From assembly GCF_017303215.1 (NCBI RefSeq), contig NZ_JAEMWU010000001.1, positions 496,001-560,000 on the forward strand: a DNA stretch of 64,000 nt, in the 5' to 3' direction. The notes beneath the pieces are model-generated. The model was not told the origin of the DNA and did not search any database. It saw only the letters and a list, made by a program, of their open reading frames with translations. This DNA comes from Microbacterium esteraromaticum (GTDB lineage: Bacteria; Actinomycetota; Actinomycetes; Actinomycetales; Microbacteriaceae). Positions 58,299 to 64,000 of the stretch are shown one piece after another. Every line of letters begins with the position of its first letter. The stretch's first letter is position 1. The translations under genes and the position numbers were made by a program.

Positions 58299-59142
58299 CA
58301 CGCTGAATATCTCCAACACCCAGGTGATCGCGGCGCAGGGCGCCCGCGGCGCGGAGGGCGGCGTGGCGCAGCTGCGTCGGTGGCTGCGCCCGGCGGTGTG
58401 GATGCCGACGGCTGTCGTGTTCGTCATCGTCGCGGCTCTCTGGGAGCTCGTCGCGCTGACGAACCCGTACATTCTGCCCTCGCTTGGGGCGGTTGCCGCG
58501 GCACTGCTCGACGACCCGGGCATGTACTGGCAGAACTTCTTCATCACTCTGCAGGAGGTGGCGGTCGGTGCCGGCGCGGCGATCATCCTGGGCTACGCGA
58601 TCGCCGTGGTGATGAGCGAGTTCGAGATCGTCGAGCGCGCTCTGATGCCGCTGATCGTGCTGGTGATGGTCACCCCGGTGATCGCCATCGCCCCGGCGCT
58701 GGTGGTCGCGTTCGGCTTCGGGATGCTGCCGAAGTACATCATCACCGGCATCGTGGTCTTCTTCCCGGTGCTGGTGAACTCGCTGGCCGGTCTGCGCAGT
58801 GTCGACCCTCGGGCTCGCGACGTGTTCCGCACCCTGCACGCGACGCGGTGGGAGATCTTCCGCGACCTGCGGTTCCCCGGTTCGATGCCGTACTTCTTCG
58901 CCGGGCTGCGCATCAGCCTGCCGTTGGCCGTGGTTGGCGCGGCGGTCGCCGAGTTCGTGGCGGCGGGCACCGCCGCCGGGCTCGGGTCGCTCGTGACCAC
59001 CTCGGCGGCGCAGGCGAACCTCGAGGTCACCTGGGCCAGCATCTTCATGCTGTGCCTGATGGGGGTGCTGCTGATCAGCATCCTCGCCATCGTGCGCAAG
59101 CGCGTGCTGTGGTGGAGCGACGGCGAACCGACCGCGCAGTGA
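58291..59142 (+). CDS. ABC transporter permease (SsuC/RibX-like)
   Basis: 283 residues, about six TM segments after a ~40-residue cytoplasmic N-terminus. The EAA-like loop is near RSVDPRARDVFRTLHATRWE and FRDLRFPGSMPYFFAGLRIS, typical of this class. GAGGAGGGC lies upstream of the start within the ATPase gene. It completes a three-component importer placed directly before the riboflavin lyase gene with only 33 bases between. Confidence 0.9.
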   Translation: MSDTLNISNTQVIAAQGARGAEGGVAQLRRWLRPAVWMPTAVVFVIVAALWELVALTNPYILPSLGAVAAALLDDPGMYWQNFFITLQEVAVGAGAAIILGYAIAVVMSEFEIVERALMPLIVLVMVTPVIAIAPALVVAFGFGMLPKYIITGIVVFFPVLVNSLAGLRSVDPRARDVFRTLHATRWEIFRDLRFPGSMPYFFAGLRISLPLAVVGAAVAEFVAAGTAAGLGSLVTTSAAQANLEVTWASIFMLCLMGVLLISILAIVRKRVLWWSDGEPTAQ

Positions 59143-59175
59143 CCGACACAACTCTTTGATCTGAAAGGAAGCACC

Positions 59176-60534
59176 GTGAGGAAACTCCACTTCGGTCTGT
59201 TCGAGAACGCACAGGCCAACGACACCGGCCGCGCCACCTGGCGCCACCCCGATAACGAGCGCGACCAGTACGACACGCTCGACTACTGGCTCAAGGTCGC
59301 CAAGGTGGCTGAGGAGGGCGGGCTCGACTTCCTGTTCCTCGCCGATGCCTGGGGCTGGGCCGAGGTCGACGGGGTGCGTCCCGATGTGGCGTCGGTCGAG
59401 GGGCTGGATCTGCCTCGACTGGATCCGTTCATCGTGGCATCCGCGATTCTCGCCCACACCGACAAGCTGGGCGTCGTGATGACGGGGTCGACTCTGCTCG
59501 AGCAGCCGTACGCGTTCGCGCGGCGGATGGCGACCCTCGACCAGCTCTCGAAGGGCCGGGTGGGCTGGAACATCGTCACCACGGGCACCGCCGACACCGC
59601 CGTGAAGGCGTTCGGCGTGCCGATGGTGGCGCACGACGAGCGCTACCGCATGGCCGATGACTTCGTCGAGGTCGTCTACAAGCTGTGGGAGGGCGCGTGG
59701 GAGCCGGATGCCCTCACCAAAGACAAGCAGGGTAACTTCGCCGACCCGGCCAAGGTGCACCAGATTCATCACGAGGGCCCGTACTTCCGCAGTGAGGGCT
59801 ACGGCAACTCGGCGTACTCGCCGCAGGGCACGCCCGTGCTGTTCCAGGCGGGGGCCTCGCCGGCCGGTCGCGCATTCGGCGGCAAGCACGGTGAGTGCAT
59901 GTTCGTCGGCGGCGGCAGCGTCGAGCAGCTGGCCGAGCACAGCCGTGCGATCCGTGCCGCGGCGGTCGAGTCGGGGCGCGATGCCGATTCGGTGCGTGTG
60001 ATGGCCGAGTTCCGCTGCGTGATCGGTGAGACGCGTGAAGACGCGCAGCGCCGCTACCAGGAGGTGCTCGACTCGCAGACCCCCGAGGTCACGGTGGCGT
60101 CGTACGCGTGGTTCACGGGGCTCGACCTGTCGTCGTACGACCCGGCGACCCCGATGACCGATCTGCACACCGAGCTGTCGCAGTCGCAGGTATCGCGCTT
60201 CGCCGGCAAGACCGTGGGCGATGTGCTCAAGGACTGGCACGAGCACGGTGCCGGGTCGAAGGCGTTCGTCGGCACCGCCGAAGACGTCGCCGACCGCATC
60301 ATCGAGCTCGCCGAGGGCGCCGACCTGGACGGCTTCCTGTTGGCGCCGGTGATCCAGCCCGGTTCGACGATCGACTTCGTCGAGCAGGTGCTGCCGATCC
60401 TGCGTGAACGCGGTGCCCTGGGTGAGAGCGTGGGGGCCACCCTGCGCGAGCGGCTGGTCGGCGCCGACGAGGCGACGATCCCCGAGAACCACCCGGCTGC
60501 TGCGCACCGTGCGCGGGTCGCGAGCGCGGTCTGA
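59176..60534 (+). CDS. rcaE: Riboflavin lyase (RcaE-like), NtaA/SnaA/DszA-family flavin-dependent enzyme
   Basis: 452 residues of the luciferase-like monooxygenase fold, NtaA/SnaA/SoxA/DszA subgroup: HFGLFENAQANDTGRATWRH, DFLFLADAWGW, LEQPYAFARRMATLDQLSKG, RVGWNIVTT and DERYRMADDFVEVVYKLWEG. In Microbacterium maritypicum, RcaE uses reduced flavin and O2 to cleave riboflavin to lumichrome and ribose. The kinase, reductase and ribokinase flanking this gene are the same partners. GTG 59176 follows AAAGGAAG. Stop and the ribokinase start overlap (TGATG). The family also contains desulfurisation and nitrilotriacetate enzymes, so specificity rests on context. Confidence 0.88.
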   Translation: MRKLHFGLFENAQANDTGRATWRHPDNERDQYDTLDYWLKVAKVAEEGGLDFLFLADAWGWAEVDGVRPDVASVEGLDLPRLDPFIVASAILAHTDKLGVVMTGSTLLEQPYAFARRMATLDQLSKGRVGWNIVTTGTADTAVKAFGVPMVAHDERYRMADDFVEVVYKLWEGAWEPDALTKDKQGNFADPAKVHQIHHEGPYFRSEGYGNSAYSPQGTPVLFQAGASPAGRAFGGKHGECMFVGGGSVEQLAEHSRAIRAAAVESGRDADSVRVMAEFRCVIGETREDAQRRYQEVLDSQTPEVTVASYAWFTGLDLSSYDPATPMTDLHTELSQSQVSRFAGKTVGDVLKDWHEHGAGSKAFVGTAEDVADRIIELAEGADLDGFLLAPVIQPGSTIDFVEQVLPILRERGALGESVGATLRERLVGADEATIPENHPAAAHRARVASAV

Positions 60535-61421
60535 TGGATTCGGGCCCCGTCTGCGTCGTCGGAAGCATCAACGCAGACCGCTATGTCGGTCTCGCCCGGC
60601 TGCCTCAGCCGGGCGAGACCGTGCTCGGCGCCGGGCTCGGCTCGTATCCGGGCGGCAAGGGGCTGAACCAGGCGGTGTCGGCCGCGCGGTGCGGTGCTGC
60701 CGTGCGCATGTGCGGTGCGGTCGGGGCGGATGCCGATGGCGCGATGCTGCGGGAGGCGATGGCGGCCAGCGGTGTGGACGGCGACTGCGTCGTCGATACC
60801 GATGCCGTCACCGGCGTTGCGTATGTGTTCTCGTTGCCGGGCGCTGAGAACAGCATCGTGGTGGCGCAGGGCGCGAACGGGCGGGTGCGCGGTGAGGACG
60901 CGGCGGCCGCGGTGCGCGGCGCCCGCGTGCTGCTGACCCAGCTGGAGATCGAGACCGAGGTGGCCGCCGAGGCGCTGCGCGCGGCGCGTGCGTACGGGGT
61001 CACGACGGTGCTCAATGCCGCGCCTGCGCACGTCGCGACGTGGCAGATGCTGCCGTTCGTCGACGTGCTGATCGTCAACGAGTCCGAGGCTGCCGCGCTC
61101 GGCGGACTGGATGCCCTGCGTGAGCGCACGACCGTCGTGCAGACCCGTGGGGCAGAGGGCGTATCGGTGTTCGGCCGGGGGGAGGAGCCCTTCCACGTGC
61201 CGGCGTTCCCGATCACGCCGGTCGACACCACGGGGGCTGGGGATGCATTCTGCGGCGGCTTCGCCGCGGCGTTGGCGCGGGGCGACAGCATCCGCCATGC
61301 CACGTTCGACGGTGCCGCCGCCGGGGCGATCGTGGCGCAGCATCGCGGAGCGCAGCCCGACGCGCTGAGCGCGGAGGCGGTGCGCGGTCTGGTGGCGGGC
61401 GTCTACTCGCCCGCGAACTGA
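60534..61421 (+). CDS. rcaD: Ribokinase (RcaD-like)
   Basis: 295 residues of the PfkB family. VVGSINADRYVGLARLPQPGETV and GSYPGGKGLNQAVSAAR form the substrate-binding N-terminus with the GGKG motif, VLIVNESEAAAL is the NxxE region, and VDTTGAGDAFCGGFAAAL holds the catalytic Asp. It would convert ribose released from riboflavin to ribose-5-phosphate. It overlaps rcaE by one base. Its 3' end overlaps the convergent padR gene by 19 bases. Confidence 0.9.
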   Translation: MDSGPVCVVGSINADRYVGLARLPQPGETVLGAGLGSYPGGKGLNQAVSAARCGAAVRMCGAVGADADGAMLREAMAASGVDGDCVVDTDAVTGVAYVFSLPGAENSIVVAQGANGRVRGEDAAAAVRGARVLLTQLEIETEVAAEALRAARAYGVTTVLNAAPAHVATWQMLPFVDVLIVNESEAAALGGLDALRERTTVVQTRGAEGVSVFGRGEEPFHVPAFPITPVDTTGAGDAFCGGFAAALARGDSIRHATFDGAAAGAIVAQHRGAQPDALSAEAVRGLVAGVYSPAN

Positions 61422-61969
61422 TACTCGCCCGCCTGCACGCGCTCGAGCAGGGTCTGCGCCCAGGTCTGCTCGGCGCGCAGGCGGGCCGAGGCGAGGTCGA
61501 AGATCTCGCGCACGTAGGTGGGCGTCGTCTCAGACTTGAGGGTGTCTTCGACATGGAAGGTGTTGGTGGTGATCAGCGCGTCGATCTTGGTGATGCGGTG
61601 CTCGATGCCGGCGACCACCTCGGCACGGGTGAGCACGAACATGAACGACACCAGCGCCAGGGCGCTGCGGGTGTCGAAGGTCTGTACGTCCCACAGCACG
61701 TCGCGCACCATGCGCAGCAACTCGACCTCGCCGGTCGATGACATGCGGTAGGTCGTGCGGGCGGGGTAGTTGCCCTCGGAAGAGGTGCCGTCCTCTTCGA
61801 TGTATCCGTCTTTGACGAGCGACTTCAGCGCGTTGTAGATCGAACCGGGCCGTGTATTGGCCCATTCATCGGCGTGCCACGTCGACAGCTCGCGGCGCAG
61901 AAAGTAGCCGTGGACAGGCTGAAACTGGTGAACAGCGCCGAGCACCATCAGAGACGTATATGTGCGCAT
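61403..61969 (-). CDS. PadR-family transcriptional regulator of the rca cluster
   Basis: 188 residues. The N-terminal winged helix starts SLMVLGAVHQFQPVHGYFLR and continues GSIYNALKSLVKDGYIEEDG, the PadR pattern. A helical C-terminal dimerisation domain follows (VRDVLWDVQTF and later helices), as in PadR-s2/VirR-like members. The start has no Shine-Dalgarno; TAGCAT ends six bases before the ATG, so the mRNA is probably leaderless. The perfect palindrome TTGACTAGTCAA lies just upstream of the promoter and related sites stand at both rca arms, suggesting an autoregulated repressor, possibly flavin-responsive. Confidence 0.88.
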   Translation of the reverse strand: MRTYTSLMVLGAVHQFQPVHGYFLRRELSTWHADEWANTRPGSIYNALKSLVKDGYIEEDGTSSEGNYPARTTYRMSSTGEVELLRMVRDVLWDVQTFDTRSALALVSFMFVLTRAEVVAGIEHRITKIDALITTNTFHVEDTLKSETTPTYVREIFDLASARLRAEQTWAQTLLERVQAGEYQFAGE

Positions 61970-61975
61970 CGCCCC

Positions 61976-62009
61976 ATGCTAGGGGGCGTGCGTTGTATTG
62001 ACTAGTCAA
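61976..62009 (-). promoter_or_regulatory. padR promoter and TTGACTAGTCAA operator
   Basis: On the minus strand TAGCAT (61981-61976) ends six bases before the ATG at 61969. The 12-bp perfect palindrome TTGACTAGTCAA (61998-62009) overlaps the expected -35 position. It is the most symmetric of the three TTGACTAG sites in the cluster. Confidence 0.7.
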
Positions 62010-62087
62010 ACTGGCCGTGTGAATCGCGTGGGGGCCGCGGCACCGGTGCCCCGGCCCCGACGCCGCGGGCTGGTCACTGCGTTCGCA

Positions 62088-62876
62088 TCATCCCCGCCGT
62101 ACCAACGCGCGCACGCTGGCAACAAGCGCGACGATGCACCAGAGCGACAGCGTGACCAGGTCTCGCGCTTCTGCTGTGTAGGTGTCTGAGAGAAGTCCGG
62201 CCCGGATGAGATCTGCGGCCGGGCGGAACGGCAGAACATCATGCACCATCTGAAACCACACCGGCAGCTGGCTACTCGGGAAGGTGATGGGCGAGAACAG
62301 CATGACGAAGAAGACGAGGACCTGCGTCACGAGTTGCGTCACCATCGGTGGTAGCGACACCGCGATTGCGTACCCCATCGCGGATGCGGTGATGGCGGTC
62401 AGGATGGAGGCGGCGATCAGCAGGGGCCAATCAAATGAGTAGTCGAACCCGTAGCGCCAGTGGGCCACGAGCACGGAGACTGCCACGCCCGGCAAAGCCA
62501 CAAGAAGCCACACGGTGAGATCGGCAACGAGCAGCAGCGCGCGCGGAATGGGCAACGCGCGAAGGTAGGTGAAGGTGCCCGTGGTGCGGGACTGGGCGAC
62601 GCCCGCCGAGACTATGGCGAGCCCGACGATCATCAGCAGCACTGTCGGTGCCCCGGTAGAGATGAACTGGGCTGAGGCGGTGTCGATGCCAGGGATCAAC
62701 AGGCCGAAGCCGACGATGATCCCTGCGGCCAGCGCTACCTGCACGACGATGACGAAGGGCAGCATCGGGCCGGACTGGGTGAGTGTCCAGCGCAGGAGAG
62801 TGCGAAACGTCACGCCCAGCCCCGGGCGAGGAAGAGGTGCGGCGGTTCGGGCCATGGGTGAGGTGGTCGTGGCCAT
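62088..62876 (-). CDS. ABC-2-type transporter permease
   Basis: 262 residues, six TM segments in the ABC-2 arrangement. SRTTGTFTYLRALPIPRALLLVADL is the family-typical cytosolic loop before TM3, and FFVMLFSPITFPSSQLPVWF the TM5 exit motif. It overlaps the ATPase gene by one base at 62876. Exporters of this class remove drugs or lipid-linked compounds. The TetR gene and operators upstream suggest induced efflux. Confidence 0.87.
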   Translation of the reverse strand: MATTTSPMARTAAPLPRPGLGVTFRTLLRWTLTQSGPMLPFVIVVQVALAAGIIVGFGLLIPGIDTASAQFISTGAPTVLLMIVGLAIVSAGVAQSRTTGTFTYLRALPIPRALLLVADLTVWLLVALPGVAVSVLVAHWRYGFDYSFDWPLLIAASILTAITASAMGYAIAVSLPPMVTQLVTQVLVFFVMLFSPITFPSSQLPVWFQMVHDVLPFRPAADLIRAGLLSDTYTAEARDLVTLSLWCIVALVASVRALVRRG

Positions 62877-63841
62877 CAGACGCCTTCTTTCGTGGCTTCA
62901 GCTAGTTCGTCGCCTGCGGAGGTGATGGAGAGATACGTGTCTTCGAGAGTCGTCGGGGTGATCGCGTAGCTCTCGACCTCGCCTCGGTCGCGGAGTGACG
63001 CAGCCCAGGCGACGGCGGTAGCTGCGTGAGTGGCGGCGATGGTGAGAATTGTGCGTCTTCCTGCGGTCACCTGGCGTACGACCGGAAGCGGCGGCGAGAT
63101 CGGTTCTGTCGCAAATGCGTCGGTGCGGAAGAGTTCGACATGGAGGTCATTGTCACGGGTGCCGCGTAGCTCGCGGGGCGTGCCCGTGGCGACGACGCGG
63201 CCCCGGTCGAGGAGCACGAGCGAGTCGACGACTCGTTCGGCTTCGAGGACGTTGTGCGTGACCAGAAGCACGCCGGCGCCTTGGTCGCCGAGTCGGCGTA
63301 CGGTCTGCCAGAGGAGCCTGCGACGTGAGGCATCGACGTCGTTCGTCGGTTCGTCCAGGACGACGAGGGGAACGGGGGCGACTGCTGCCATGGCGAATGC
63401 CGTGAGGCGACGCGCCCCGCCAGACAACCCACCCTCTGGTACTGCGCGCCGGGTGAACCACTCGCCGATGTCGAGGTCATCGGCAAGCCGCAGCGCGGCC
63501 GCGCGGGCGTCGGAGGTCGATAGCCCGCGCAGGCGCGCGGCGATCTCGATCGCCTCTTTCGGGGTGAGTCCATCCAGTGGCGCTTGCGCCTGCGGTTGGA
63601 GCGCCACGGCGCGTCGCGCTGCCGCAGGATCCTTGATCGCGTCGATGCCTGCCACGCGGATAGCTCCACGGTCGGGGCGCAGGAGCCCGACAAGCTGCGA
63701 GACGAGTGTCGTCTTTCCTGCCCCGTTGTGTCCGAGCAATCCGACCACTTCGCCGGGGTGCACGCGCAGATGAATGTCCTCGTTCGCGACCACTTTCCCG
63801 AACGTGCGGGTGAGGTCGCTCACCTCCAGAACGGCGCTCAC
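62876..63841 (-). CDS. ABC-2-type transporter ATPase (drug-exporter class)
   Basis: About 321 residues. Walker A is GHNGAGKTT, the signature is the variant LSGGARRR (GGLSGGARRLTAF), Walker B is PLVVLDEPTNDVD, and the switch is LVTHNVLEAE. The C-terminal ~80 residues are the usual extension of DrrA-like ATPases. GTG 63841 is preferred with GGGGGCGG upstream; ATG 63862 is in frame. The leader contains several overlapping GGTATC/GATACC palindromes. It is divergent from a TetR gene. Confidence 0.88.
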   Translation of the reverse strand: MSAVLEVSDLTRTFGKVVANEDIHLRVHPGEVVGLLGHNGAGKTTLVSQLVGLLRPDRGAIRVAGIDAIKDPAAARRAVALQPQAQAPLDGLTPKEAIEIAARLRGLSTSDARAAALRLADDLDIGEWFTRRAVPEGGLSGGARRLTAFAMAAVAPVPLVVLDEPTNDVDASRRRLLWQTVRRLGDQGAGVLLVTHNVLEAERVVDSLVLLDRGRVVATGTPRELRGTRDNDLHVELFRTDAFATEPISPPLPVVRQVTAGRRTILTIAATHAATAVAWAASLRDRGEVESYAITPTTLEDTYLSITSAGDELAEATKEGV

Positions 63842-63860
63842 AGCAACCGCCCCCTTTCGC

Positions 63861-63893
63861 ATACCGTTGGTATCTGAGATACCGACAGTATCT
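63861..63893. promoter_or_regulatory. Overlapping TetR-type operators in the exporter promoter
   Basis: Three interlocked inverted repeats: ATACC-GTT-GGTAT (63861-63873), GGTATCT-G-AGATACC (63869-63883) and AGATAC-CGACA-GTATCT (63877-63893). On the minus strand TTGACC and TACTGT are spaced 17 bp apart, and the -10 box lies inside the last repeat. This is a likely binding region for the adjacent TetR protein. Confidence 0.75.
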
Positions 63894-63929
63894 AGATTTG
63901 CGGAGGGGGTCAAGAAGTAGGATCGGGGG

Positions 63930-64000
63930 ATGGCAGATTCCGGCTCCCGGCGCGCTCATGCGCAACGTCAGCAGGAGACCCGCAACGCACTGGTCTTTGC
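63930..64000 (+). CDS. TetR-family regulator, N-terminal fragment (cut by window end)
   Basis: The 23 visible residues start MADSGSRRAHAQRQQETRNA and continue LVF, the basic lead-in and first helix of a TetR DNA-binding domain. GGATCGGGGG precedes the ATG. It is divergent from the ABC-2 exporter and flanked by its palindromes, so it is the probable repressor. The rest of the gene lies beyond base 64000. Confidence 0.7.
   Translation, partial: MADSGSRRAHAQRQQETRNALVF

Noticed and set aside
1..64000. Insertion sequences, prophage, tRNA or rRNA genes
   Set aside because: No transposase, integrase or phage structural motif was seen, and no cloverleaf or rRNA-like sequence was recognised on reading both strands.

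Overview
High-GC actinobacterial chromosome segment, most likely Microbacterium or a close member of Microbacteriaceae. The evidence is the base composition, the very frequent GGATGC/GCATCC hexamer, TANNNT-type promoters with apparent leaderless starts, and the gene content. I see no rRNA, tRNA, CRISPR array or insertion sequence. Nearly all of the window is coding, and no gene-free gap exceeds about 260 bases.

Layout. 1-2500: end of an HTH regulator, then a GntR(YtrA-type)/ABC ATPase/permease operon. 2500-5918: a DUF5107-like TPR protein and an RlmG/RsmC-type rRNA methyltransferase whose reading frame contains two different palindromic repeats. 6130-9472: glycine-betaine/proline ABC importer. 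9502-10974: lipase maturation factor-like membrane protein. 10988-22565: divergent sugar-catabolism locus around a ROK repressor, with four Gfo/Idh/MocA oxidoreductases, an ABC importer without ATPase, an epimerase-like protein, a DHDPS-family protein and a 2-hydroxyacid dehydrogenase. 22741-26469: 1242-residue LAxTG-anchored surface protein. 27311-34578: GntR regulator, amidohydrolase and complete peptide ABC importer. 34577-36606: CsoR/CstR-type operator, CoA-disulfide-reductase/rhodanese fusion (persulfide reductase type) and CstR-like sensor. 36671-45046: sulfatase, SGNH hydrolase, small membrane protein, BCCT transporter, purL and a PLDc_N protein. 45149-52846: methylthioribose/5-deoxyribose uptake and salvage (mtnK, ABC importer, mtnA, GntR, class II aldolase), an apparent 'DHAP shunt'. 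53088-54470: MFS transporter under a TPP riboswitch. 54487-61969: a riboflavin-catabolism cluster matching the Microbacterium maritypicum rca genes (riboflavin kinase, flavin reductase, riboflavin lyase, ribokinase), with an NMT1/RibY-type ABC importer, a HAD phosphatase and a PadR regulator. 62088-64000: ABC-2 exporter divergent from a TetR gene cut by the window end.

How genes work together. In the rca cluster the importer would bring in riboflavin. RcaA and RcaB would supply reduced FMN to RcaE, which splits riboflavin into lumichrome and ribose, and RcaD would phosphorylate the ribose. A TTGACTAG motif recurs at all three promoters of this cluster, including that of padR, which suggests one autoregulated regulon. 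In the mtn locus an identical 13-bp palindrome sits at both divergent transcription units.

The most unusual non-coding signal is a dispersed element of exactly 67 bp in four copies (5165, 44669, 45044, 52937), built as two direct half-units followed by their two inverses. One copy is translated inside the methyltransferase and one supplies the stop codon of a small gene. Functions are inferred from recognisable motifs and context only; no database search was run.
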